A stretch of 64,000 bases of DNA from Calditrichia bacterium (lineage in GTDB: Bacteria; Calditrichota; Calditrichia; RBG-13-44-9; J075). The translations under genes were made by a program, and so were the position numbers. Shown here one piece after another: positions 17,577 to 26,461 of this stretch. Under the pieces are notes generated by a model. It was not told where the DNA came from, did no database searches, and saw only the letters and a program-made list of their open reading frames with translations. Location of the stretch: contig JANQQU010000063.1 in NCBI GenBank assembly GCA_028284905.1, positions 1 to 64,000 on the forward strand, written 5' to 3'. The first letter of the stretch is position 1. Each line of letters opens with the position of its first letter.

Positions 17577-18042
17577 TTTTTTTATCCTGACGCTGCTCCA
17601 ACACCGCCAGTTTAGCATCAATCAGTTCGCTATGTTTCAGGTTCAGCAGGCGGGAAAAACGATGCATCAGGTAATTCTCATGCTTATCCAACTTGCCATC
17701 GGCGTAAACAACTTTCCAAAGCAGCTCGACGACACGAATTTTTTCTTCCCGGGAATAGTTCTCGTTGATCATGTTGGTAAATTTCCAAAGATCGAGGCTG
17801 TTATCCAATTCTGCCTGCGCGGCCTCGGAAAGCGTCTCGGCGTGCTCCCGGGAAAGGTCAAACTCCGTCTGAAGAATTTCAATAATTTCCTGCTGCTCAT
17901 TTTCACTGAATTCGTCATCAATATTGGCCATTTCCAAGAAGAGCGCGCAAGCGGCAATACGGACATCATGACCGCTCGGTTGATTGTTCTCATCGCCGGT
18001 TTCCTGTTCGCTGCCAAATACCTTTTTCAAAATGTCGAGCAT
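17569..18042 (-). CDS. TerB-like helical protein
   Basis: A 157-residue all-helical acidic protein of the TerB-like (COG4103) group. Two copies of the acidic metal-site pattern are visible: ANIDDEFSENEQQEI and VYADGKLDKHENYLM, each followed by a long helix. TerB-like domains bind divalent metal and occur in envelope-stress and tellurite-resistance contexts; no other ter gene is present here. The ATG at 18042 is preferred for the GGAGA site. The gene is translationally coupled to the Nudix gene downstream. Confidence 0.8.
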   Translation of the reverse strand: MLDILKKVFGSEQETGDENNQPSGHDVRIAACALFLEMANIDDEFSENEQQEIIEILQTEFDLSREHAETLSEAAQAELDNSLDLWKFTNMINENYSREEKIRVVELLWKVVYADGKLDKHENYLMHRFSRLLNLKHSELIDAKLAVLEQRQDKKNG

Positions 18043-18270
18043 GAAGTCTCCGTTTATTGAGGAACTCGTTCCGTTATCATTAGATAGATTACCGCTGATA
18101 TAAAAAATAGTTGCCAGTCTTTCGGAAAACAACAGTTTTTAGGTTGGTATCGTAATGTTTTTTTTGTACTTTTAATTATAGACATTCACCGATATGTTTA
18201 AGAAAAAATTAGTGTTCCCGAGTGCCGTTGACGCGGGATGTTCAGATGAATCGATGACGTAACTGCCGAG

Positions 18271-19290
18271 ATGATGAAAAAGAAGCTGACGCCACCACCG
18301 GTTTTCGATCTTCACTGCGATTTGCTTAGTTACCTGGTCCGCACACCCAATGCGGATCCGATGCGAAGTGAAGATATCGGCTGTGCAATTCCCCATCTGC
18401 AGAACGGGAATGTCAAGTTGCAGACGATGGCAATTTTTACCCCGGAAATGCCGGATGGCGCCTCCCATGGCATCAAACAAAGCGAAAAGTTTGCAGATTT
18501 ATTGGAGAATTATTCAGCGGCTTTTAAGCCGGTTCGAACTGCTAATGGCGGACTCGATCTGGAAATCAATGAAAAGACCGGCATTGTCGCCGCTATCGAA
18601 AGTGCCAGCGGCTTTTGCAATGAAAAAGATTCACTGGATACCGGCCTGGCAAATCTGGAAATAATTATCCGTAATACCGGCGGTTTGTTATACATCAGTA
18701 TGACCCACGCCTATGAAAATCGTTTCGGCGGCGATAGTGGCAGCGACGTTGGCCTGAAAGACGATGGCAAGGTGTTGCTGGATTATCTCCATGGGCGAAA
18801 AATCGCCATTGATGTGTCTCATGCCAGCGACCCCCTCGCCTGGGATATTCTCGAATACGTGGCACAGGCCAATCTTGATGTGCCGGTAATAGCCAGCCAT
18901 TCCAATTTCGGAGAAGTATGGGAGCACGACCGTAATTTGCCGGAAGTGATCGCCGGTGAAATCATCGATCGTGGGGGGATTATCGGTATCAATTTTATCC
19001 GCCCTTTTCTCAATGATCATCGCCCCGAGGCCCTGATCGATCACATTCTGTACGGACTGGATATCGGTGGAGAAAATGCCCTGGCCTTTGGCGCCGATTT
19101 TTTCTACGAGAAAGCAATTGAGATGCCGCCCGGGGAAACAATTTTTCATGAGTGTCACCGAACTGCCAGTCATTTTCCATCAATCCTGGAGGATATCCGG
19201 GAATATTTATCTGAAGAGCAATTGATTAAAATGACTCATCGGAATGTCGCCCGGTTTTTATGGGAATTGTGGGCGGATGATGGGCAGTGA
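18271..19290 (+). CDS. M19 (renal dipeptidase family) peptidase
   Basis: A 339-residue cytosolic metal-dependent dipeptidase of the amidohydrolase superfamily. The metal ligands appear in family order: DLHCD near residue 13, IESASG (bridging Glu), MTHAYENRFGG, DVSHASD, IASHSNFG and ALAFGADFF. It has no signal peptide, unlike the second M19 enzyme in the window (24123-25346). Natural substrates are likely dipeptides, including ones with D-residues. It stands alone; a hairpin follows at about 19298-19345. Confidence 0.9.
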   Translation: MMKKKLTPPPVFDLHCDLLSYLVRTPNADPMRSEDIGCAIPHLQNGNVKLQTMAIFTPEMPDGASHGIKQSEKFADLLENYSAAFKPVRTANGGLDLEINEKTGIVAAIESASGFCNEKDSLDTGLANLEIIIRNTGGLLYISMTHAYENRFGGDSGSDVGLKDDGKVLLDYLHGRKIAIDVSHASDPLAWDILEYVAQANLDVPVIASHSNFGEVWEHDRNLPEVIAGEIIDRGGIIGINFIRPFLNDHRPEALIDHILYGLDIGGENALAFGADFFYEKAIEMPPGETIFHECHRTASHFPSILEDIREYLSEEQLIKMTHRNVARFLWELWADDGQ

Positions 19291-19297
19291 GAAGGTG

Positions 19298-19345
19298 GCA
19301 GTTGCAGTAGCAGCAGGCAGTTAGTGATCCTCTACCAACTGCTGC
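19298..19345. terminator. Weak hairpin between convergent genes
   Basis: AGCAGCAG pairs with CTGCTGCT, about 30 bases apart, with extra partial pairing of GGCAGTTA/TACCAACT. It lies between the convergent dipeptidase and FMN-reductase genes. No clear T-run. Confidence 0.4.
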
Positions 19346-19366
19346 TGTATTGGTTTCATTTACAAA

Positions 19367-19924
19367 TCAACTTTCCGTCATCGCGGTTTCCAGTTTTTCC
19401 AGCAGTGCCTTCATGCCTTCATTAAATCCTTCGTCCATAACCGCGATACTGTTATCGTCATTTTTCTCAACACTTTTATGAAATTTGGGGAGCCCCAAAG
19501 TGCCGATTACTTTACCACGAAGATAACCAGATAGCACTTTCTCCGCATGTGCGAGTACATTGCGAGCGCCACCCGGGCCTGGGGAAGTGCCGAACAAGAG
19601 AATCGGCTTATCGGCAAAAAAGCCCATTTCGACCCTGGATAGCCAGTCGATAGTATTTTTGAAAAAGGCCGAGAGGGATGTATTATGTTCCGGCAGCGTA
19701 ATGATAAAAGCATCATGGGCATCAAATACTGCTTTTAATTTCTGAGCATTTTCCGGCACGCCTTCTCCGACTTCGATATCATGGGCGTAAATCGGGAGTG
19801 GGTAATCGCGCAAATCTATTCCGGAAATTTTCTCTGCTGCTACCTGGGACTGAATATAGCCCGCCAATTTAGTATTAATCGATTGAGAACTGTTACTACC
19901 ACTGAAAATGAGTATTTTTTTCAT
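19367..19924 (-). CDS. NAD(P)H-dependent FMN reductase
   Basis: A 185-residue flavodoxin-fold reductase. The phosphate-binding loop GSNSSQSINTKL near the N-terminus and the LPEHNTSLSAFFKNTIDWLSR segment are the usual FMN-contact regions of this family (azoreductase / chromate-reductase relatives). It reduces FMN, quinones or azo compounds using NAD(P)H. It is the third gene of the leftward cluster AraC - MATE - reductase, 22 bases after the disrupted MATE gene. A drug- or quinone-response role for the cluster is inferred. Confidence 0.88.
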   Translation of the reverse strand: MKKILIFSGSNSSQSINTKLAGYIQSQVAAEKISGIDLRDYPLPIYAHDIEVGEGVPENAQKLKAVFDAHDAFIITLPEHNTSLSAFFKNTIDWLSRVEMGFFADKPILLFGTSPGPGGARNVLAHAEKVLSGYLRGKVIGTLGLPKFHKSVEKNDDNSIAVMDEGFNEGMKALLEKLETAMTES

Positions 19925-19946
19925 ACGTTTGTAAACTCCTTAAATC

Positions 19947-21359
19947 TTATCTGAATAATGATAAAAATGCATTTTTTAAAGCAATTATGTCGGTTTTATA
20001 ATCAGCCAGTGGACTTCTCTGTGCTAATGAAGATCCTGCTTTCCTGAGTTGTGTCCGCATTTCTCGTCTGGCATAAATGCCTCCAAAGATGTTGCTCAGT
20101 GAAAGTCCGATAAAAATGCCGCTAACACTAAAATAAGCACCAATTAGTGTTAAGGGAACTGTAAAAAGGAAAGTCTTAACCAGCATTATCCGCAGAGAAT
20201 TTACCGGTAATTGTAATCCATTAAAAATTGAAGATGTTATCAGATACAAGCCATAATATACATACGAAATGCCGACAATAGAAAAATAGATAACAGTATA
20301 TTCGATCACTTGCCCATCACTGCTAAACAATGTTGCGATCGGTTCGATAAATATCATCAGAAATACAAATAGCAGTAGTCCGAGATAGACGGATGCTTTT
20401 CCGCCAAAAACGATCGCTTCATCAATTCGGAGATGTTTCCGAGCCCCAAGGTTTTGGGCAATAAAAGGAGTTACCGCAGTGCTGATTCCCAGAATACCGA
20501 TAAGTAACAAGGTTTCTATTCTACCGGCAACGCCATATGCAGCCACGGCCGTGGCCGCTTCCCGGCCCAGGAGGAATGTAATAAACATTAATGTTGCCGG
20601 GTTTACCAATTGGGTCAGAACAGCCGGGGCACCTAGTTTGAAAAGCGCTTTCAGCAAGACTATATTCTCACGGAATTCGCGGAATACCGTGAGTGTGAAT
20701 AATCTTTGTTTTAGGATTAGAATGCTCATTGCGACAAAAATAAATACCCAGGATAAAACCGTCGCCAGTGCAGCGCCTTCAATCCCAAGTGCCGGAAAAG
20801 CACCCACGCCAAAAATAAGGAGTTAATCAAAAATCAGGTTGATAATGCCACCAATCCCCATTATGATCTCCGGCGCTTTGACTATGCCTGTCGAGCGCAG
20901 GGACCCGCCGGCAACCAGAGAGACCATCAATAAAGGCATACCGCTGTAGAGTGGAACCATATAGGATGCGATATAATCAAGAATTTGGCCACTGGCACCT
21001 AAAATGGTGAATAATGGCTTTATGGAAATTATTCCGATGCCGGAAAGAATCACAGAAAGAAGCAGTGCCAGTAAGATGGATATGCTATTTGCACATTTAC
21101 CTTTTTGAAAATCGGTTTCACCAAACGCAGTACCGACAATAATTGAGACGCCAATAGTAAGACCGATGAATAATCCTACCAGCAAAAAATAAACAGTGGA
21201 AGCAAAACTGAGCGCAGCCAGTTGTTCTGCTCCCAGCTGTCCCACAAAATAGGTATCGATGACCTGGAATAAAAATGTCGATAGCATCCCGATACTAATC
21301 GGGACTGACATGGAAATCATCGCTTTATTCGTAGAACCATCTAAGAAATTGGTCGTCAT
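19947..21359 (-). pseudogene. MATE-family efflux transporter interrupted by an in-frame stop
   Basis: Two open segments in the same frame (21359-20823 and 20807 onward) together make one MATE transporter of normal length, about 470 codons. The break is a single TAA at 20823-20825. The sequence reads NLIFD-stop-LLIFGVGAFPALGIEG, where intact relatives have an aromatic residue (typically Tyr) in the stop position, so one base change from TAT or TAC explains it. The first segment has SVPISIGMLSTFLFQVIDTYFVGQLG, the second starts mid-helix and so is unlikely to work alone. Read-through or a sequencing error are the alternatives. An intact MATE gene exists at 41312-42766. Confidence 0.85.
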
Positions 21360-21454
21360 TTTTTCTTACCCGCTGGATAAATTGTTCAACGGGGAAAATT
21401 TATACTGCAGGCAGCAGCTGAAAAAGGTAAGAAATAGCTAAAGAATGGTAAAAA

Positions 21455-22345
21455 TTAGCCGTGTTTTTTGAATGATGACGGTGTAAAACCGGTTTGCTTT
21501 TTGAAATATTTTACCAGATTGGTTGGTTCATCGAAACCCATTTGATAGGCGATTTCCTTGACGGATTTATTGCTACCACTTAATAATCGCTTAATCTCGA
21601 GGGTACGTCGCTCGTCGATTACAGCTTTCGGGGATAATTTATAACGATTCCTGGTAATGCGGGAGAGTGTTTTCAGACTAAGGTTTAAACGCTCTACATA
21701 AAAGTTTACCTTGAAATTCGTTCGAAAATTCTCTTCCAGCAATTTATTGAATTCCAGCAGAATTTGCGTATCACTATCGATGACAGGGCGCGGAAGTAAA
21801 TTATATTTATCCTGCAAGCGCTCACAGTAAATGAGAAAAATACATAGCCAATGGTAAAAAGCATTCTCTCTTGCCTGTCCACTCCATTCATGATAAACAA
21901 TGTTCATGTGTTTACTGATTTCCTGAAGAAACGTGACATCAGCATGCGCCAGTTTTAAAATTTGCTGACCTTCGATATGCTGCGAAATATTGAAATTGAA
22001 AAGATGCTGTAAATCCTGATCATTTCGGTAAATAAAATCGCTGTTAAATACAATGGAAAGGATTTCCCAATCTTCCGTCGGTGTTTCCAGATAATGTAGC
22101 TGATCCTTTGCGATTAGGGTAATCGTGTTCTCTTGAAACTGATGCGGTTTAAAATCGATGTAATACGTGCCGCTGCCTTTGATAAACCAGAGAATGACAT
22201 GAAAATCCCGCAAGGAAGGACGGAGTAAATTGTCTGGGCGAAAAATTGTTTCTTTGCTGGAAATAATTGCGAAAGGCAGGCCATCCCGTTTGGCGCTTAA
22301 CTGGTGAAAATCAATGCCCTCTTTGCTCTTGCGATCGTTGGAAAT
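21455..22345 (-). CDS. AraC-family regulator with apparent AUU start
   Basis: A 296-residue regulator: N-terminal cupin-like sensor and C-terminal double helix-turn-helix (LSGSNKSVKEIAYQMGFDE, then NLVKYFKKQTGFTPSSF). The shortest conventional reading begins at a TTG at 22213, but the frame continues upstream with protein-like sequence (GIDFHQLSAKRDGLPFAII) that fits the start of the sensor domain. There it meets AGGAGG at 22351-22356. No ATG, GTG or TTG lies at the right spacing; the codon five bases after AGGAGG is ATT (22343-22345). Either it uses a rare AUU start, as infC does, or the start codon has been lost. It probably regulates the adjacent MATE and reductase genes. Confidence 0.7.
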   Translation of the reverse strand: MSNDRKSKEGIDFHQLSAKRDGLPFAIISSKETIFRPDNLLRPSLRDFHVILWFIKGSGTYYIDFKPHQFQENTITLIAKDQLHYLETPTEDWEILSIVFNSDFIYRNDQDLQHLFNFNISQHIEGQQILKLAHADVTFLQEISKHMNIVYHEWSGQARENAFYHWLCIFLIYCERLQDKYNLLPRPVIDSDTQILLEFNKLLEENFRTNFKVNFYVERLNLSLKTLSRITRNRYKLSPKAVIDERRTLEIKRLLSGSNKSVKEIAYQMGFDEPTNLVKYFKKQTGFTPSSFKKHG

Positions 22346-22350
22346 AATCG

Positions 22351-22356
22351 CCTCCT
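22351..22356 (-). promoter_or_regulatory. Strong Shine-Dalgarno ahead of a non-AUG codon
   Basis: AGGAGG on the minus strand, five bases before ATT at 22343-22345. It is the only good ribosome-binding site near the AraC reading frame and is the basis for the start proposed there. Confidence 0.6.
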
Positions 22357-22552
22357 GTAAAGATGATTATTCTCGAATATAAATATATTCATTCGCTTAT
22401 AGTCTATATTGATAGTTAAAAACAGGATATGCAAAAAGAAAATTCATTCGACTCGTGAAAGTCTGTCAACTTTTCTGCACTGTCGGATTAACAAGTTTTG
22501 CAACAAGGAGCATAAAGCCCTCTGGACATCACTTTTATTTATACATTTCCTT

Positions 22553-23905
22553 CTAGCGCAGTAATAACATCTTCCCTGTCCGGAAATTTTCCCCCGCCCG
22601 AAAATGATAAAAATAGATCCCGGTTGTCTGTGCATTCATATCGATACGAATGTATTGCTGACCAGCCGGAAAAATACCTGTTTCGCGGTTCATAACAATC
22701 TGCCCAAGCGTGTTGTAAACCGTCAGGGATATTGGTTGTGGCGTAGTCAGTTCGAAAGCAAGCGTCGTTTCTCCATTAAATGGATTCGGAAAATTCGGTT
22801 GCAGCCGAAAATCTTCCGGAATTTGAGATGTGGCTGAAATCGAGGTGACACTGCTATCCAGAGAGTAGTTATAGAGCGCATCGCCGTAAATGCCGGTCAG
22901 CAATTTATTACCGGCAACCTGAAGCGCGTTGATATTTTGAGAAAACGCCTGCGGAAGACGTGGCAGTCCTTCGTTCATCGACTGCCATGTATCACCATTG
23001 TCATCGGAGCGAAAAACACCGGTGGTGCTGTCGTTATAGGAAATATTATCTGTACCGGTAAAAAGCGACCCTTGCCAGCGTACCAGCGTTTCCGGAAAAA
23101 GATGCCGCAAATCTTCACTGAGAAATGTCCAGCTCTCACCATCATTTGTCGAAATAAAAAAGCCGCCCTCGCTCAAATGCGCGCCGCTCAGAAAGAGCGT
23201 ATCACCAATGGTAAAAAGATTATCGGCAGTGATCCGCCCATCGACAAAGGCGGGGAGACCGCTATTGGCCGGCAATATCCAATTGTCCCCATTGTTACTG
23301 GAATAAGCGACCCCCTTCGCGGTGCTGACATAAAAATTCTCTCCTTTGTAGGTGAAATGATTGAAAGCGCCCGGCTTGCTGGGAAGTGTATCTAAACCGG
23401 CAATGGATTGCGTCCAGCTGGCGCCGTTGTCAGTAGAGCGAATCCAGCCGCCGGGGTCGGTAAAAGCAAAAACCTGCTGATTATAATTGAGAATCGAAAA
23501 CACTTCCCCATATTGAAAGTCCGCGCTAATCCGTTCCCAATTTTCGCCGTGATCGGTGGATTTATACATGTTTTGTACAGCGAAAATATCGTATAGTCCG
23601 AGGTAGAGCGTATCTTCCCAGGCTTTCAAGGTCATTGCAGATGCAGGGTGAATGCCGGCACTAATATTCTCCCAGGATTCGCCGCCGTCGCCGGAACGAA
23701 AGACGATGCTATCGGTGAAAGAGATAAAACTACCGCTACCAAGTCCGGCAAAAATGTAGCCGCCTGCGTTGGCGAAGCTGCTGATCATTTTATTCGGGCC
23801 CAATGTAAACGTCGATGAGCGCTCCCATTGGGAAAACGCAGTGCTTAACGGCCAAATGATTATTGACAGGACGATGGCAATAAATAGACGTAGATTCGTA
23901 GTCAA
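22553..23905 (-). CDS. Secreted BNR/sortilin-repeat protein with Por sorting signal
   Basis: A 450-residue exported protein. A signal peptide (LFIAIVLSIIIWPLSTAFS) leads to a beta-propeller made of BNR/Asp-box-type repeats: RSGDGGESWENI, KSTDHGENWERI, RSTDNGASWTQS, YSSNNGDNWIL, STNDGESWTFL and RSDDNGDTWQSM. The last 85 residues are a C-terminal sorting domain with NFPNPFNGETTLAFEL and GIYFYHFRAGE, as used by type IX secretion. The TTG at 23905 is chosen because AGGAGG lies four bases upstream and the signal peptide begins there; no ATG fits. Role probably surface binding or glycan-related; not determined. Confidence 0.82.
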   Translation of the reverse strand: MTTNLRLFIAIVLSIIIWPLSTAFSQWERSSTFTLGPNKMISSFANAGGYIFAGLGSGSFISFTDSIVFRSGDGGESWENISAGIHPASAMTLKAWEDTLYLGLYDIFAVQNMYKSTDHGENWERISADFQYGEVFSILNYNQQVFAFTDPGGWIRSTDNGASWTQSIAGLDTLPSKPGAFNHFTYKGENFYVSTAKGVAYSSNNGDNWILPANSGLPAFVDGRITADNLFTIGDTLFLSGAHLSEGGFFISTNDGESWTFLSEDLRHLFPETLVRWQGSLFTGTDNISYNDSTTGVFRSDDNGDTWQSMNEGLPRLPQAFSQNINALQVAGNKLLTGIYGDALYNYSLDSSVTSISATSQIPEDFRLQPNFPNPFNGETTLAFELTTPQPISLTVYNTLGQIVMNRETGIFPAGQQYIRIDMNAQTTGIYFYHFRAGENFRTGKMLLLR

Positions 23906-23941
23906 AGAGCCTCCTAATTTTCCAAGCGAGTTGCTAGTTGC

Positions 23942-23984
23942 ACGTAAAAACGAGCAACGATCAACGAACAACGATCAACAAAAA
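23942..23984. repeat. Short tandem CAACGATCAACGAA repeat
   Basis: Alternating GAGCAACGATCAACGAACAA units form a short tandem array directly upstream of the sorted BNR protein. It resembles the small intergenic repeats elsewhere in the window but is not an inverted repeat. Confidence 0.5.
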
Positions 23985-24122
23985 TACCTTTCAAATTTCT
24001 CTTACACTGCGACTTCAGTTACTTAACACTGATATTCCCCCCGGAGAAGTTATTTGGTTATCTCCTGAAAAATCATAAATTCGATGTTATTGGTCTGATT
24101 ATTTTCATCGACGGAGGATTAC

Positions 24123-25346
24123 ATGCGTTTTCGAGCATTTCTGTTAGTTTTCGGTATGATAGCATTAATCGGTTTTAGCATGGGTTGTGAAACAAAAAGT
24201 CAGGCTGCGCCCTTAAGTGATGCGGAAATGAAAGAGCGGGCAGAAGCACTGGCACAAAAGTTTATTATTACTGATGGGCATATCGATATTCCCTATCGCC
24301 TGAACAGGCGGATGGAGGATATTTCCCAGCAAACGCCCGGCGGTGATTTCGACTATGTGCGCGCAAAAGCCGGCGGCTTAAATGCCCCGTTTATGTCGAT
24401 ATTCATTCCGGCCTCCTATCAGAAAACCGGTGGTGCGAAAGAATTCGCCGATTCCCTGATCGATATGGTTTACGGTTTCCAGGAAGCCTGGCCAGATAAA
24501 TTCGCGGTTGCTACCAGCGTTGCGGACGTTCATGCCCAGTTTGCCGAGGGAAAAGTTTCTCTGCCGATGGGGATGGAAAATGGGGCGCCGATTGAAGGAA
24601 AAATGGAAAACCTCCAGCATTTTTATGATCGTGGCGTGCGCTATATTACCCTGACTCATTCCAAGGCGAATCACATTTGCGATTCTTCCTATGATGAAAA
24701 TAAGAAATGGAATGGCCTCAGTCCTTTCGGAGAGCAGTTGATTCCGGAAATGAATCGCCTCGGGATGATGATCGATATTTCCCATGTTAGCGACAGCACT
24801 TTCTACGATGTCCTGGCATTAACGAAAGCGCCACTAATTGCTTCTCATTCTTCCTGCCGGAAATTTACGCCGGGCTGGGAAAGAAATATGAGTGATGAGA
24901 TGATCATAAAGCTGGCAGAAAATGGCGGCGTTATCTGCATTAATTTTGGTTCTGCCTTTTTGCGTTCAGAATATACTTCCAGCGGAACTACCGCCCGCAT
25001 GGCGATGAATGCTTACATGAAGAAAAATAAGATTAGTGAAGATTCTGAAGAGGCAATTGCTTACCGGATCAAGTATCGCCAGGAGAATCCTTTCGGGACG
25101 ATCGAAGATGTGCTGGCGCATATCGATCACGTTGTGGAGATTGCCGGCGTCGATGCAGTTGCATTTGGTTCGGACTATGACGGTGTTTTTGCTTTGCCAA
25201 AAGGTTTACAGGATGTATCGGAGTTTCCCAACCTGATCTATGAATTGTTGAAGCGCGGGTATTCGGAAAGCGATATCGAGAAGATGTGTGGCGGCAATAT
25301 GCTCCGGGTTTGGTCTGCAGTAGAGAAAATTGCGGCTGCGGAATAA
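24123..25346 (+). CDS. Lipoprotein dipeptidase, M19 family
   Basis: A 407-residue membrane-anchored dipeptidase. The signal sequence ends in a lipobox (FSMGC, Cys22), placing the enzyme on the periplasmic face or outer membrane. Metal ligands are in order: DGHIDIPY near residue 52, the bridging Glu in GMENGAP, TLTHSKANHI, MIDISHVSD, IASHSSCR and AFGSDYDG. GACGGAGG ahead of the ATG sets the start. It probably trims dipeptides from cell-wall turnover or food proteins. The MsrP-like gene starts 19 bases downstream, so the two may be co-transcribed. Confidence 0.92.
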   Translation: MRFRAFLLVFGMIALIGFSMGCETKSQAAPLSDAEMKERAEALAQKFIITDGHIDIPYRLNRRMEDISQQTPGGDFDYVRAKAGGLNAPFMSIFIPASYQKTGGAKEFADSLIDMVYGFQEAWPDKFAVATSVADVHAQFAEGKVSLPMGMENGAPIEGKMENLQHFYDRGVRYITLTHSKANHICDSSYDENKKWNGLSPFGEQLIPEMNRLGMMIDISHVSDSTFYDVLALTKAPLIASHSSCRKFTPGWERNMSDEMIIKLAENGGVICINFGSAFLRSEYTSSGTTARMAMNAYMKKNKISEDSEEAIAYRIKYRQENPFGTIEDVLAHIDHVVEIAGVDAVAFGSDYDGVFALPKGLQDVSEFPNLIYELLKRGYSESDIEKMCGGNMLRVWSAVEKIAAAE

Positions 25347-25365
25347 GCATATATGGTGATAAATA

Positions 25366-26343
25366 ATGACCTTGATTAAGTCGCCAAAAATCTGGGAAAT
25401 GCCCGGGCGGTTGATTACCCCGGAGAAGGATTATATCAGTCGCCGGCAATTTTTGAAATCACTGGGGCTTCTGGGAATTGGCAGTGTAGCGCTGATGAGC
25501 GGCTGTACTGGCGAAAAAACCGCAGAATTCCGGCCACCGGCAAAAATTACTGATACGATTCCCGCCCCCGGGGAAAACTACCCCTTCCGGAAAAACGAAA
25601 AATATACCTCAACCAGGGCATTAACCGATGAGATCGTCGCTGCTTCCTACAATAATTACTATGAGTTTACCACGGAGAAAGACCAGGTGTGGCAACTGGC
25701 TGCCCGGTTAAAAACTGAGCCCTGGGAGATCAGTATAACCGGCGAAGTGGAAAAAGCGCTCAACGTCGGGATTGATGATTTACTGAAAAAAATGCCCCTG
25801 GAAGAACGGATTTACCGTCATCGCTGCGTGGAAGCCTGGTCGATGATCGTTCCCTGGAGTGGCTTTTCGCTGAAGTCGCTGATCGATTTTGCCCGTCCGA
25901 CCCACAAAGCAAATTACCTGAAAATGACCTCCTTTTTCCGGAGAAATGAAGCACCGGGCCAAAAGGCCGTTTGGTATCCTTTTCCGTATTACGAAGCACT
26001 GACTATGGCGGAAGCAATGAATGAACTCTCCTTCCTGGCAACAGGCATATATGGACACGATTTGCCAAAGCAGCATGGGGCGCCGCTTCGCCTGGTCGTT
26101 CCCTGGAAATATGGTTTTAAGAGTATTAAAGGGATTGTAAAATTTGAATTTACCGAAAGGCGTCCAGGCACGTTCTGGAACGATTTTCAATCGGAAGAAT
26201 ATGGGTTTACTGCGAATGTGAACCCTACCGTCCCGCATCCGCGTTGGTCTCAGGCAACGGAGCGGCTGATCGGCGTGAATGAACGAATCCCCACCAGAAT
26301 GTATAACGGTTATGAAGCGTATGTCGCGCATCTCTATCGCTAG
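25366..26343 (+). CDS. msrP: MsrP-like molybdopterin sulfoxide reductase (Tat lipoprotein)
   Basis: A 325-residue enzyme of the MsrP/YedY family, which repairs oxidised methionine in periplasmic proteins with molybdopterin. Tat signal SRRQFLKSLGLLG is followed by VALMSGC, a lipobox-like Cys, so the protein may be anchored instead of soluble as in E. coli. The Mo-ligand Cys lies in RHRCVEAWSMIVPWSG, and MTSFFRRNEAPGQ and GAPLRLVVPWKYGFKSIK are family motifs. No msrQ haem-membrane partner is adjacent. It follows the lipoprotein dipeptidase closely. Confidence 0.88.
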   Translation: MTLIKSPKIWEMPGRLITPEKDYISRRQFLKSLGLLGIGSVALMSGCTGEKTAEFRPPAKITDTIPAPGENYPFRKNEKYTSTRALTDEIVAASYNNYYEFTTEKDQVWQLAARLKTEPWEISITGEVEKALNVGIDDLLKKMPLEERIYRHRCVEAWSMIVPWSGFSLKSLIDFARPTHKANYLKMTSFFRRNEAPGQKAVWYPFPYYEALTMAEAMNELSFLATGIYGHDLPKQHGAPLRLVVPWKYGFKSIKGIVKFEFTERRPGTFWNDFQSEEYGFTANVNPTVPHPRWSQATERLIGVNERIPTRMYNGYEAYVAHLYR

Positions 26344-26461
26344 CCAGGCTGGCGGTTTCCGGAAATTTGAGGAATAAAGCGGATTGATTTACCTGACTGG
26401 TCTGGCGATTTTAATACGAGCTTAGGTCGAAATTTCTAATCTTACTTTCCTGAAATACCCA

